A stretch of 64,000 bases of DNA from Corbicula japonica (lineage: Eukaryota > Mollusca > Bivalvia > Venerida > Cyrenidae), in NCBI GenBank assembly GCA_038501625.1, contig JAZAYU010000354.1, positions 434,001 to 498,000 of the forward strand, given 5' to 3'. The position numbers and the translations under genes are program-made. The notes under the pieces are model-generated. The model ran no database searches. It was not told the DNA's origin and saw nothing but the letters and a program-made list of their open reading frames with translations. Of the stretch, positions 1 through 12,173 are shown piece after piece (within the stretch, counting starts at the first letter, position 1; each line of letters opens with the position of its first letter).

Positions 1-35
1 CCCTTTGGCTTTGCAATGCTATTAAATTCTTATGT

Positions 36-301
36 TTATATGTTGTTATGCTTTTGCATGCAACATTGTTGAGCTGATGGGTGGGTTGGAGTTATTTCAC
101 CAAGACAATTTGTACTTGTTTTGTGATACGAGAACCTGTTGGGGCAAGTGTGAGGTTGGTGCACCCTAGAACCTGGTTTAAACCCCCAGTGGCAATTTGT
201 TTTGCCACTGACCGTTCCAAGGCGGTATCCCCAAAGGTTCTCTTGTTTATTAATTGTTTGTGGCGTCCTATTTGAATTGACATACATATATAAAACATGA
301 G

Positions 302-339
<38 letters not shown>

Positions 340-400
340 TCCTCTCTCCTTTTTCGCTGCGTGGGGAGGCTGTGTTTTTTGAGTGTGGCGATTCCTGATA
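36..400 (-). repeat. Interspersed repeat family A, copy 1
   Basis: This stretch matches, with substitutions, segments at 20318-20562 (same orientation) and at 4786-4870/5445-5500, 25140-25300 and 41072-41410 (opposite orientation). Shared landmarks are a 'GTTTGCCACTGACCGTTCC'-type block, a 'GTTGAGCTGATGGGTGGGTT' block and a 'CACAGCCTCCCC' block. No coding capacity or clear Pol III boxes are visible, so I cannot say whether this is a SINE, a LINE 3' end or a non-autonomous DNA element. Confidence 0.7.
299..352. repeat. (CT)n/(GA)n microsatellite
   Basis: An almost pure CT dinucleotide run with a few TT interruptions, inside repeat A copy 1. Other copies have a short GAGA-rich stretch at the same place, so the microsatellite probably expanded from the element's own sequence. 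Confidence 0.9.
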
Positions 401-419
401 TGCATATGTTGCTTTTTTT

Positions 420-1650
420 TCACAAGTGGACTAAAGTTACTAAAATCCTTCGGAGACTCTCTTATTTTTTCGATTTTATCCATGAAATAATCGGCGAACT
501 GATCAGCTAAACTAATTCCGTCTTCCGCAGTTGGCATAGGGTTTTCTGATGCGCTTCCGGTTAGATCCTTCATAAACTTGTGGAGCTTTTTTGTATCTCC
601 TTTAGAATCGAGTACTTTCTGGCTTAAAGTTAATTCTCTCTCCTGTTTTAGAGCATAGTGGTAATTTTTTTAGTGAGGCCTTGAAAATTTCATAATCTTG
701 GGGTTGGCGATATTTTCTCCACAGTTTCTCAGCCCTACGTGCTTTACTTTTCATGATATGTATGTCCTCAATGAACCACTGTTTAGGAGCTCTGTAAATT
801 TGCATTTTTTCTTTCATTGGTGCGTGTTTATTAAGCAGATTTTGGATCTCATCTTCAAATTGTTGAATGCATTTATCAACTGATTCACTACAAATTGAGA
901 TTTGAGAAAGATAGTCTGAAAACTGGATATCGTCCATATCTTTAAAGTTCCGAAACACGACAGACTTGCTGACAATATTTTCCTTTCTTACTTTTGTTAT
1001 CACTTTAACAGCACAGTGATCTGACAAGAAAAGACTTGGTTCACATGAAAGTATGTCAATACCATTCGCGACTTCAGTTATTACTAGGTCAAGACTTTGG
1101 CCGTGGACGTGGGTGGGAAAATTGACATGCTGCTCCAGTCCAAGGGCGTATAGAGAATTAATGAATTCTTCAATAGTATTACTGTCGTCTTTAATATGTA
1201 GGTTTAAATCCCCCATTACCATCAGATTAGAAAACTTTGGAACTATTCCTTCTAGGAGCAGGAAAAAGTCTGACACAAACTGGTTAGCAGTTGCTAATGA
1301 CGGGGGTCTATAAATGCCAACATAGTTTATGGTAATGCTTTTAAAATGAGTTGCCATACTCCGTACTGAAAACTGCGCGTCACACCATTTAACATTTGAC
1401 TCATGGATATACCACTCCGACAAGTCAAGGCTATGCCACCACCAACCCTTTCTTTACGGTTTGAAACGCTTATGTTGTTGCCATTTTGGTTCAGATCAGA
1501 GCATTCAACTTGGTGCTGTTTGTCATCTGAAAACCACGTCTCTTTTAATATTACAAAGTCTTTTTTTCTTCGCGGAGCAGTTGCCCTACAAGCACATCCT
1601 TCCTTACTAAAGAATGGCAATTCAAAGTTAGACAGGTGACATTCTCTTTA
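420..1650 (-). pseudogene. Decayed LINE ORF2: endonuclease region
   Basis: Reading the minus strand from ~1650 down to ~420, three frames in succession give one recognisable non-LTR retrotransposon protein. First comes an N-terminal piece with 'LTLNCHSLVRKD'. Next is a 'KETWFSDD...GGGIAL' block. Then a long frame carries the APE-type endonuclease signatures 'NYVGIYRPPS', 'GDLN' and 'LSDHCAV', followed by the linker typical before the reverse transcriptase ('DLTGSASENPMP', 'ADQFADYFMDKIEKIR'). At least two frameshifts separate the pieces and no reverse transcriptase follows: similarity stops at ~415 where repeat A begins. It is CR1/L2-like by general appearance, and the clade is an inference. 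It is dead, being frameshifted and 3'-truncated. Confidence 0.85.
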
Positions 1651-1735
1651 AAACTGCCTGGGGTATTACAGTTATTGACTTCTCTGCCAATTGTTCCATG
1701 TACCAAATTGTTTAACAAAAATTTTCCACACACTG

Positions 1736-1782
1736 CAAACACAGCCTCCCAATGAAGCCAAAAGGTAAAGAGGAAAAAAAGG
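1736..1782 (+). repeat. Fragment of repeat family A
   Basis: A short stretch with the 'AACACAGCCTCCC' block followed by the AAAGAGGAAA-type purine run that opens family A copies at 4800, 25150 and 41100. Only the start of the repeat is recognisable. Confidence 0.55.
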
Positions 1783-3131
1783 GTTTATAAACTTATCAAA
1801 AACAAATACCGCTATAAACTGTTTTTTTAGTTCATTGAGATAGGTTGAAGCTAATAGCACTGACACTGGGAAAGCATTAGGATCTATAGATTTGTTTGTT
1901 ATATATAAACCATTATTCTCTTTGGGACAAACTAGAGAGGCTCAAGCCTCTCGGCTGCACGGCTGAATCCGTGCCCGATGTTGGAACCTTTTGCTTACAA
2001 GATAGCTTGCTATTGACATTTCTATGCCGTATCATATACATGCAAGAGAATAGTTCTCTATTGTCATAATTGAATAGTATTGGTGAAAGCTCTGAAAGTT
2101 GCATCAGTTCAAATTTTAGTCAAAACAAATATTTGAGTGATGTTATGAGGTCAGTTACTTAAGTTGTTGCCAAGTCAGCTGTTTATTTGTCATTTCTTTG
2201 GGATTTGCTGTACCTTTTATTCATCATGTATACAAGAATCAGGTGAGTGATAGTCCATTTGATCTTATTTGTGTCAGTATTAATCTCTGTGTATATCGAA
2301 AATCTAATGACATCGAATGTTTATTTTCAAATTCTTTTATCTGTGGGATGGAGTTCAATTTGTTCTGGGTTAAAATTTACCAGACCCAGTTTGTTCGACA
2401 AACAGTACGCCTTTAAAAAACAATATTGTTCTAAAATTCTAAATAAAAGCAAAATCAAACACATTTTAACCAATTTTAGATATTAAAGACTCTGTAAAAA
2501 CGTTTCTATTCCGCCTGTAGATAAAAACAACGGTTTTAGAAACCAATATCTTGGGCTATTAAAATCAAAACAAAACTAATTTCAAAAATGTCTGCAAACC
2601 CTTTTTTAATTTTGACATTTATCAAGAAGGCAACATATGAAGAATGATTATTACTGATTAAATTGAAATATTAAAGCGAAGACGTAGGATAGGACCAATA
2701 GGATGTCAAAAGAAATCGCACGTTCATTTTTCCTTTTATCCCTTCCAAATTATTTTGAAACAGTCCATGTGGACACGCTATTATACTAATTTCAGGTTCG
2801 GCTTCTCTTTCTAAGCAAAAGATACCATCGTATTGCAAACTTATTTTAATTGTGAAGTTTCTAGTCTAGCTCGTTGTTACACTCCGCATGATTTCAAAAT
2901 ACACATTGGCATAGAGTCTGGTCAGCCGAGGCATTTTTTCTCAAGATTTCTTTTTTTACTGGATCCGGTTATTTTATTTACCTACCATGTGTATGTAAAG
3001 AAAGAACGGTCGTTTCAGCTGTTCCACACTATTTAAAGGAAACTGAAATGCCTTATGTTTTGTTTACAGTACAAAACAATTATGAACACCATTTGAAAAT
3101 ACAATAAAATTACCTCTGCTTTAATATTTTT
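1783..3131. other. Non-coding AT-rich spacer
   Basis: Only short open frames lacking recognisable motifs. No repeats shared with the rest of the window were noticed. Confidence 0.6.
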
Positions 3132-4061
3132 AGCTCACCTGTCACATAGTGACAGGGTGAGCTTTTGTGATCACCCTTCGTCCGTCGTCCGTCCGTCGTC
3201 CGTTCACAATTGTTGTCCGCACTCTAGCGGTCATAATTTTTATCCGATCTTCTTCAAACTTGGTCAGAATGTTTATCTCATTAATATCTAGATCAAGTTC
3301 GAAACTGGGTCATGTGACCTTAAAATCTAGGTCACTAGGTCAAATTACAGAAAAATCTTGTCCGCACTCTAGCAGTCTCAATTTTGGTGTGATCTTCTTT
3401 AAACTTGGTCAGAATGTTTATCTCAATGATATCTAGATCAAGTTCGTACCTGGGTCATGTGACCCTTAAAAATAGGTCAGTAGGTCAATTTAAAGAAAAA
3501 GCTTGTCTGCACTGTAGAGGTCTTAATTTTGGTCCGATCTTTCTGAAACTTTGTCAGAATGTTTATCGCATTGCTATCTAGGTCAAGTTTGAAACTGGGT
3601 CATGTGACCTTGAAATCTAGGTCACTAGGTCAAATTATATAAAAATCTTGTCTGCACTCTAGTGGTCTTCACTTTGGTGCAATCTTCTTTAAACTTGGTC
3701 AGAATGTTTATCTCAATGATATCTAGATCAAGTTCGTAACTGGGTCATGTGACCCTTAAAACTAGGTCAGTAGGTTAAATTAAGGAAAAAGCTTGTCTGC
3801 ACTCTAGAGGTCTTAATTTTGGTTGGATCTTCTTCAAGCTTGGTCAGAAAGTATATTTAGATGATATCTAGGTCAAGTTTGAAACTGGGTTATGTGACCT
3901 TGAAATCTAGGTCACTAGGTCAAATTATATAAAAATCTTGTCTGCACTCTAGCGGTCTTAATTTTGGTCCGATCTTCTTCAAACTTGGTCAGAATGTTTA
4001 TCTCAATGATATCTAGGTCAAGTTTGACAGGTGAGCGATTTAGGGCCAATTGGCCCTCTTG
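3132..4061 (+). mobile_element. Helitron-like element H1, copy a
   Basis: It begins AGCTCACCTG and carries near its 5' end a hairpin formed by TGTCAC/GTGACA inside GCTCACC/GGTGAGC. A CCGTC-rich microsatellite follows (~3178-3205), then about five and a half diverged tandem units of ~146 bp ('CTTGTCTGCACTCTAG...GGTCAGAATGTTTATC'). It ends with CAGGTGAGC (the inverted partner of the 5' end), a GGGCCAATTGGCCC hairpin and CTTG before T. Terminal inverted repeats that sit at the 5' tip but inside the 3' hairpin, plus a CTNG-T end, are the architecture described for Helentron/HINE-type Helitrons and bivalve 'pearl' elements. It encodes no protein and must be non-autonomous. Confidence 0.8.
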
Positions 4062-4785
4062 TTTATAATTCTCAAAAATCTTTAAATTGTCAAAGTTTTA
4101 TAGTTTTGTCAAAAGTCTACAGACCATATCGTTAATTGTAATCTTATGTTATGACGCGGTAAATAATCCGTTGTATAATTCCTGAAGGTAACACTGAATG
4201 AATCCCTTCTAATTTTTTTAGTGCCCCGAGTGAACGAAATGCTGAGTCGTTAAGATTACTTTTGAACAATTAGTGTAAAAGATAACATGCTGATCCAAAT
4301 GCTTCTTCTAAATTAAAAATAATCTTAAAAATTTGGACACTTGGATATTTTTTACAAAAGAAAGATACCTTTCTTACCACTTTGGCCTCGTTTTAACTGT
4401 TGTCATTTGAACAAGGGAATGCGGGACTTGAAATAACACGTTTGTATAAGTTTGCACCTGCTTATAAAGCTTCTAATAATGTAATTAAAGTTTGACGGAT
4501 GCTCTTTCAGATTTCAAACTTAATAGCTTGATATTCCGAATGCTTACACTCGGACTTGTTTCTGTACATTTGTGCAATAACAACATTTAGAACCAGTGTT
4601 TCAGAAAACTCCTAAATTAATGCTCTAAACATCATGTCTTACAGAAGTAAAATAGCATGTTACCGTATTTTGTATTGTAAAAAAATCTAATTTTGGTTCA
4701 TTAAATACGACCGTCCCGTTTGTCAACTTTTTTCCACCATGTACATATCCCTTCCTTATGATCGAATTTAAAAAAGTGAATTATG
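4062..4785. other. Non-coding spacer
   Basis: AT-rich sequence without open frames or repeats that I can relate to other parts of the window. Confidence 0.6.
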
Positions 4786-5500
4786 CATATCAGGAATCGC
4801 CACACTTACAAAACACAGCCTCCCCATGCAGCGAAAGAGAAGAGAGGAAAAGAGAGCATGTGTTCATAAGAACTGTATAAGTATTGTTTTGGCGGGGGTT
4901 TAATTTTGGCTTTATTGGCGGTCAGGATCAATTGCGCCAATTTAAAACACCGCCAATTAAAATCACCGTTCATCATACTGCCATTTTAATATCTAGAAAG
5001 TAGACAATTATGATACACTAGTACACTAGTACATATTATGTCGCAGTTTTCTCAGTTTGATACAAAAAGAAGATAATTAGAATGTGTCGTGAATCAAACA
5101 AAGCCATCTATTATTGGGTAGCTGTGATAATGTTTAACGCTGAGACAAGAAAGAACTTACGAAATGTCAACATGATAAATAAGTGTTATGAAATTAGTTT
5201 CAATAGGCAAAATCCGGTCAGTCAACTCCCGGGCAACAGTATACTGCGAAAGTAAGAACATTTTTTTAAACTAGCCTTTTTCTACAAGAGGGTACACCAA
5301 TTTTAGACCCGCCATTTTTCATCAAGAGTTTTTTAGCGGTCTGGTATTTTTCGCCAATTTATGACCCCCGCCAATTTAATACACTTCAATATACGCCAAA
5401 ATTTGACCCCGCCAATATTAAGCGCTATAGAATATGTTAAATTCAAATAAGACACCACAAACAATTAACGGAAATGAGAACCATTGAGGTTAACGCCTTG
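4786..5500 (+). repeat. Repeat family A, copy split by a MITE
   Basis: The left part (4786-4870, 'AGGAATCGCCACAC', 'CACAGCCTCCCC', GAGAGCATGTGTT) and the right part (~5440-5500, 'CACCACAAACAATTAACGG', 'GAGGTTAACGCCTTGGAA') are adjacent in the copies at 41072-41410 and, inverted, at 36-400. The intervening ~560 bp is therefore an insertion, listed separately. Confidence 0.7.
4873..5430. mobile_element. TIR element (MITE) inserted in repeat A
   Basis: The ends are imperfect inverted repeats: left 'TTTTGGCGGGGGTTTAATTT', right the complement of 'TATTGGCGGGGTCAAATTTT'. Further CGCCAATTTAA-type motifs lie just inside both ends. There is no coding capacity. The size (~560 bp) and structure fit a non-autonomous DNA transposon. 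The target duplication and superfamily are not resolved. Boundaries are good to about ±10 bp, judged from the interruption of repeat A. Confidence 0.7.
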
Positions 5501-5702
5501 GAAGACTGTTTGAAAAAAAGTGTGCGAAAAAGCAGTATGCATGCACACATGCAGAAAATCTCGTAATCGCAAACAACCATACAATAGAGAGAAAGGACAA
5601 GTTTATACATGTAATACAATTAGATGTAGTCCTTGAACCACCGAATTCTAGTTCTAAAATAATTTCATTTAATTTGCAAAGTATATTCTTTTTTAATTTT
5701 AG

Positions 5703-6712
5703 CATGTTCAAGAAAGTATCGACCTCATCGAAGCAAAATTCAAATCAAAGCATCCAGATATGTTTGATGCTTTTTTCATTGTGGTTGATACAGTTCCCAG
5801 TACCAATGTTGAAGAACTTGAGAGTTTATCAAGCCTTGACGCCGACTCTAAGAACGATATTCGAGCTAAAATATGCAAGTATATTTCAACTAAAGTAGGT
5901 GGAAACGCTTGGGACCATGAAGAGAGAATTATTTTTGGCTCCCACGATGCTGCAGTTGCAAGTGTCATATCTGAGTATCTGGAATCAAAGCTTGTCGATG
6001 GATATCATAAAGTTATGGCTTATTTGGAACGGTTTGTACGAGTAAATAAAGGGTTTACCAGCCAGGATATTGATATATTGCATTCTGATCTGGTTGTGAG
6101 GGCCATCCAAGGGTTAATTCGAGACGAAATTGGTCTGGCCGATATGAGAAAGATAGCCGAACAAGATGAATCAGAAGAAACAAAAGGATGGAGTCCGGAT
6201 GAGAAATTCCTACATCAGTTATTAAAGAAACTGGCCAGATTGCTAAAATGTTCCATTGTGGAACCTTGTTCGGCGAAGTTTAACATCCCATCCTGGATAG
6301 TCAATCTGCTCCTTGTTGAGCTGAATTTCGAATCAAAGCTCATAGAAGGTGTGTCTAAGAATACCAGATACCATTTGAGAAAGCTTAAAGATGTCAGCGA
6401 AAACTATGACGAGATCGTAGCTGTGCACAAACGGAAGGGAAACATGGGTGCCAAGCATGGCGCAAGCTCACACGAACGGTTCGTTCGTTATGTCAGTTAC
6501 AAATTCGATTTTGTCATTTATCCAATACAAAATGACATTTCCAAGGTAATCAGTGACGCAGAAAAGACTATGGAGTCAGCATGTAGGATGATAGAAATTA
6601 TGAAGAAGATGATTTTTGAAATAGAAGGCTACCTTGAACAGACAATTGTGGAGAAGTTCGAACCCAAGACTGCAACTCCAATACCTAAAGGTCTTCGAGA
6701 AGAAATAGAAAA
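5703..6712 (+). CDS. Internal exon, helical N-terminal part of a trypsin-fold protein
   Basis: An open frame of 336 codons runs from a polypyrimidine-AG acceptor (AG at 5701-5702) to a GTGAGT donor at 6713. It joins in frame (AA|G, Lys) to the exon at 7207. The frame is open upstream of the first Met (5760) right to the acceptor, so I take 5703 as an exon start and infer at least one upstream coding exon that I could not find. The product is hydrophilic and rich in predicted helix (heptad-like stretches near 'SPDEKFLHQLLKKLARLL' and 'EKTMESACRMIEIMKKM'). It has no signal peptide or membrane segment in this exon. I do not recognise a named domain. Its place before an intracellular-looking protease domain suggests a regulatory or assembly module, which is inference. 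Confidence 0.75.
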
Positions 6713-7206
6713 GTGAGTACAGTTTCATAATGTTTATCATTTATATACAAGAACAAAAAAGTAACGTCAGCTAAGGTTTAACTCGGGTTAGTTAATATAT
6801 GTTATTATTTAACAAATTTGATGTGAGCCTGAACTGAGGGTCTTTGTCGGTTATGTGTAGGTTTCATGCATTGTCGGCATTTTTTCTTAAATAAATACAT
6901 GTAGATCTAATTTATTATCACAGTAGTGGTTTGTAAAAGGTCTTACGAAACAAACAATAAGTGATGTTATCAGCTATGACCTTTGAAGATCGTTGAGCAT
7001 GATTCTTATGTCTCTTAATACTTAATAGTGATCTTAAAAAACTTTGTTTCAATATTTCGTCCTCTTTTAATATGGGTGGTTTCAGATTCCAGCCAGAATT
7101 GCTTTGGATATGGTTCAATCACCACAATGATATAGCTGCTGCTTTTTTAAGTTATGCTTTTTGCGTTCTCTCTGATACGAAGGATTTATATTCTCTTTTA
7201 TTCCAG

Positions 7207-8134
7207 GCTTCCAGATGTGTTTGGCGTTGGTACCGTGTACAATGTTTTGGAGATACATGTCCTTTCAAAGGAAGAAGGAAAAACTCAAGATAAAACTGAA
7301 CACATCAACAAGGTTGGTTTCAATGAAGACGATTTAAGAGAACTGCTTCAAAAATATGGTTACACTCACCCATTTAAGGTCAAGGTTGTTACACAAAAGC
7401 CCGTAGAAATGGCTGATATTCAACATGAAAATGGAAAGCTTATCAAGAGCCCTATGCCGGACAACGAGAAAGAGTATCGCGAAGGGACACTTGGAGCTTT
7501 TGCTGTCGGTGACAATGACGATCTGTTTGCACTTACTTGTGCACATGTAGTTTTCAATCCTAATGCAGAAGAGCACGTTGTTTATATACAAGTGAATCGA
7601 ATGCGGATGCGAATATTGGGCATGTGTACCAGTAGTATGACGCTTCGTTCGGGGATAGATGAAAATCCACTTGTCGACCTAGCTGCAGTCAGAGTTGTGC
7701 CTGAAATGCAAGTTCACTGTATCCGCCGCATGAAAGATGATTGTGGCTTAAATAGACACGCGCAAATCACTACAGAACGTCCTTATAACCTACAGAGACG
7801 GTACGTTTATAAATATGGAGCAAAATCCGATTTTACAAGGGGAATCATTTGTACTTCCGATTTTTCATTGATTGGAAATTCCGAAGAAGACTATATATTG
7901 ATGATAGAGTCATTGCCTGGTGATACGACCAATACGTTTGCAGCAAGGGGAGACAGTGGTGCCGTCATTTGTATGCCTGATATCAATTCAGACTCGATTA
8001 ATGTAGTGTCGATGCTAAGTGCGGGCGAGTATAAGGTTGGCAATGTAAGCATGCCGATGTTCTTATCTTTTTTAATGAGAACTGGCCTCGAGAAAATAAG
8101 GGCGAAATCGAACGTTTCGCTGAATATACCGTAA
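7207..8134 (+). CDS. Terminal exon, trypsin-like (PA-clan) serine protease domain
   Basis: The acceptor (TTCCAG, AG at 7205-7206) opens a 308-residue frame ending in TAA (8132-8134). After a short 'LPDVFGVGTVYNVLEIHV' segment comes a chymotrypsin-fold protease with all three catalytic residues. His is in 'ALTCAHVVF' (codon 7544-7546), Asp in 'LVDLAAV' (7676-7678) and the Ser nucleophile in 'GDSGAV' (7955-7957). The GDSGAV motif, and the lack of secretory S1 features such as an IVGG activation site, resemble the intracellular trypsin-like effector peptidases seen in invertebrate multidomain proteins rather than digestive trypsins. Substrate unknown. The intron to the previous exon is 494 bp. 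The triad is intact, so catalytic activity is plausible. Confidence 0.85.
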
Positions 8135-11100
8135 AATGTATTTGTATCTGGCAACATTGCTACCGGCAATTTCTTAATTTTAAATTCCGTTTTAACTTTT
8201 TGCGCAACAAATCATATAAATTGTTTTTAAAATGTGTGGGGTTAATACTAAATAATGCAGGAATAACTAAATTTATCTTATTTTCTTTTTACTTATTACA
8301 GTTAGATTCTAAAGACTTTTGTTGTATTATTTATTTATTTTTTTCGCAATAATATTATTTCTTTTTTTTTACTTTTTACCTTTGATAATATGAATTACTA
8401 TTTGTTACAAAATTACCATGTTTATTTGTTAACATAATTTAAATTGTGTTTATCTACAAGTCAATTAAATTTAAACAATTAAGTCAAGACATACATCGAG
8501 AAAGCTTTTCTTTTAATCCAACAAAGTCTGCAATTTGTGCCCAGAATTTTGTATTTTTATCTTGTTTCTTTAACCATGAACATTTTACGTTCTATCAAAG
8601 AACATTGGGTGATCGGGCGACAATCCGTTTGGCTTTAATACCAAAAAAAAACAAAAAACAAATGAATATATACAGCAAAAGTCCTCAGAATTTATTTGTT
8701 AATAAACGAAGAAATTCGATAAATTTGCATATATATTACTGCATGTATAACATATATTATTCTACTTTGAAGACATTTTACATGTAGGGCCGCTTTAGAT
8801 TCATATATTTTCCGTTTAATGTAGATTTGTTTTTTTTATTCTGATTTGAGAAAATATTTTATCACTTGGGAAGTTTCAACGGCCTACATACAATATATTT
8901 GCAAGTTGAAAAAAAGGATCAGAAAAAAGTACCTTTCCAATGTGCTGTGGATAATAACTTGAACGTTGAACATATATTACGAATAGTTTTATATATTGGT
9001 TGTTCCGAGCCTTACATTGCATTTCTTTCCTACTGATTATATCTTATTTGTGAGTACACCAACATTTTGGTTTCGTTTTGAGGGATTGAAATGATGAACT
9101 CTGGAGTAGTCCAGATATATGCGAGTGCGTAAACTCATTCAAACTAACACATTGAGATATATCAAACGTTTACTCTGTACTAATAGAAAATAACCATTTT
9201 TTTATCTTCCTCTACCAGAAGGAAAAAATAATAATCATATATTTTTAATCCTTGAACATTACTGGGTGTATTGTAATCAAATCGGGCAGCACTGAATTCC
9301 GATGGGTTATTTTTCAAATTCCTCTATATTTCGAACTAATGCAAACACAAACAATGACATTTGCGTTTTAACCCAAATGGTACGTACATGGTTCATTGAC
9401 ATAGTTATAGTTGAACAGGATATCAAATCCTGATTATAGCAGTTTAAATATTTGAACGAACATTTTTTTTACCATTAACGACACAGCTCGTCGAAATCCG
9501 CAGTTGTCGGACTGAATTACTTCTTATCCAACGTTTTGGGGAAAAAAGATTTCTGATTATTGATTTTTTTCACCATTTCTTTCCGGCTGTTTCATTTGTT
9601 CTCGAGAGTACATATGTGGTCTTTGAAAGATTCCGAATGTGTATTGACATTATTTTAGTATTTCGCGTTTTTCCATTGCAATTACTACATAAGATTTTCT
9701 TATTTATTCTAGATAGTCATCAAGTTGTGCTATAAAGAATAATCTCAATATCGTATTGCATCCTAGATTATGATCTATCCCCTAATATTTTGCCATGTGC
9801 GTTTGAAGTTTATAGTTTGCTGAGTCATGGTGGTTTGTAAAAGGTAGCGCTATAGATTTTGCTCTCTGTGAGGAGTCTTTGCATTTTCTGTTTGTGGCAT
9901 ATCCTGATCTATATTAGTAAAAAACGAATCAACTGGTTAGTTTACTTATACTAACTGAAAACGTATTACGTTTTCCATAATTTTCCATATTTTTGTTTTT
10001 ATAAAAAAATCTTTAAAATTTAGAAAAAGACTTCTTTTGAAATCGAATACATTCGTTCATAATCGTTGTTGTTTTCGAAGGTATGTGAATTAATTTAAAA
10101 ACAAAACACGTTCGAATGACTCGAACGGAAAGTGGAACAATTATTTGCTAGTTATTTGTAGTAACGATTGTGTATTATAATAAGTTTTGTTAAGCAAATT
10201 ATGAATGAACGAGGCTTGACTGCGATTTTTTACATACATGTATATATATTGTGATGATTTTTGTATATATATTGTGATGATTTTACGTGATCCAAGAGTC
10301 GAGTTGCTGAAATCCTTCAAATCCTTTCCGATAATTGGCTAAGTTAATTTTATAGTCATGTTTTGCTGTCAGTTATAAGTTTCTACGTAATTTTCAAAAA
10401 ATATAAACAACCAATTTTTAATAAATCTGTATAGTTTAACCAGTCCTACGTTGTATTGGTGCCTTCTTTGTATGACATGTATTTGTTTGTTTTTATTTTT
10501 TTAAGTACTATTATAGTCTGCTTTTTCAATTTTTTTTTACTTTGAAATACATAATGTATTACTAATGTTGTAAATTGAACGTTGTCATGAATGAGATAGA
10601 CTTAATTCTCCAAGTCAAATTGTAGGTGCTTATCCATATAAGAACCTAACAAGACAGAGAGTGATGTTTGAGTGGCTTTGTTTTTCGAATGGTTTTATGC
10701 TTGATATGTATATTTCATGTTTTTTTTTAATTATTTGTGATTTGTTTTATTTAAAAAAATCAGTTGAGGGCCATTGAAATTAACGTTTTTGGTCACATTT
10801 TTAAGTAAGGGATTGCAGCGGTAGTAAAAGTGGTATTCGAGTTCTCGGATAATCTTAAGTTACAGTAATAGTTAATAAAATCAAATGTGTTGCATATATG
10901 CGATGTTTTGTTTTACGGAATTTATAAATAAGATACAATTTATTTTAAAAAGATCATTAATATGCTACTTTCTAGATGTTTTATTTAGCTAATGTCTAGT
11001 AAAGCAATAATTTCAAGGAATATCGATCTTTGGCACAAATCAACTTACTCTATTTGGAAAGTTTTGTCTTGCATTTCTGAATTTTACTCGATTTAGAGTT

Positions 11101-11584
11101 AAGACATCATGTACATGGAATAAATACATTAAATTTTATATCAGTGCAGAGTTTGTTATGTGATATTATGATTATTCACGTGTTATCATTCTTGGTGTTT
11201 TCCACATAAAATAAGAGAAATCGCATAATAACATTTTCTTTCATCTCGCATTCAATACCGAATAAGACTGTATATGTCACCGAATGATCAGATTATTTTT
11301 TTTACCACAAGTCGTAATAATGATGCCATTCGATCAAACTAAGTAAGACGAGAATTTCGACAGTAAGTTTATATCGCCCGAGAGATCTAAAACTTTAAGA
11401 GAATTTAATCAGCGGCATATTAGATCTTTGGTTACTTCAGCATAATTTCGGCAATTTAGCAAGTAGGACAGGTACGTTATTTTTGTTTGAATCCAAAAAC
11501 CTGTTAATGGCAGAACTTTTGGTAAAGATTGTGTTAGCACTATAATGAAAGAAATTATTCACTAACACTGTCCAAAACTTTCAA
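8135..11584. other. Long AT-rich intergenic stretch
   Basis: No coding frame with recognisable content. Many T- and A-runs. A 22-bp direct duplication ('GTATATATATTGTGATGA' type) lies at 10239-10284. The region just after 8134 is probably 3' UTR of the protease gene, but I could not fix a polyadenylation site. Confidence 0.6.
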
Positions 11585-11822
11585 AGTTCGAATATTTTTT
11601 TAGTTATGTCCCTTTTAAATGCAAATTTTACATGAAACTAGTTGTTGCTAATTATTTTAAAAGAACTTTTCCAATTAAATGTATTCTTGGATAATATCAT
11701 CTGCATGAATGAAGCCATTGGTGACAACGAGAACAATAACTCCCGTTTCACTATTTTTTTAGTTAAGCCTCTTTCAAATGCAACTTGAGGCGACATGTGT
11801 TCCGTAGAACACCAAATTCTAG
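11585..11822 (+). mobile_element. Helitron-like element H3, truncated copy c
   Basis: Ends with GGCGACATGTGTTCCGTAGAACACCAAATTCTAG followed by T (11792-11822 read in pieces: GGCGACA, a TGTTCC/GGAACA-type hairpin, CTAG). This is the same 3' end as the copies ending at 54112 and 61365. Upstream lie one to two decayed array units ('AGTTATGTCCC', 'CAATAACTCCCGTTTC'). No 5' terminus is found, so the copy is 5'-truncated or too diverged. Confidence 0.75.
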
Positions 11823-11938
11823 TTATATAATAAAATTGCTAAGGAATATCTAAAACAGATGCCATCGGTTATGACATATTGTCCTCTGATCTCGTTAAAC
11901 GTATAACTGAGTATGACAACTAGACACAATACGTCGAT

Positions 11939-12000
11939 ATTGCGGCAAAATCCAGATTGCAAATATATACGTATATTTGTAATCTGAATTTTGCCGCAAT
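11939..12000. repeat. 62-bp near-perfect hairpin
   Basis: Two 31-nt arms meet without a real loop at TATAC/GTATA. The left arm starts ATTGCGGCAAAATCCAG; the right arm ends CTGAATTTTGCCGCAAT. Only about two mismatches separate the arms. It could be a tiny foldback MITE or a cruciform-forming site. Confidence 0.85.
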
Positions 12001-12173
12001 ACAGCCACCAAGGCTTGGGTGATATTCGGACAATATCGGACAAGAAACCAATCTATCACAATGAATAACGGCTCTAGAATCACGCAGTAAACAAACTCAA
12101 CCGAACAACAAGGTCCCTCTTAACAAGTATAATATATAACGCATTAAATGACCAACGTATATATATCTAGATC

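Noticed and set aside
268..573. 101-codon minus-strand gene with an Arg/Glu-rich tail
   Set aside because: The front half is the LINE linker and the tail is translation of the GA microsatellite of repeat A.
8446..8787. 113-codon frame after the protease gene
   Set aside because: Low-complexity Asn/Lys/Phe composition typical of chance AT-rich frames.
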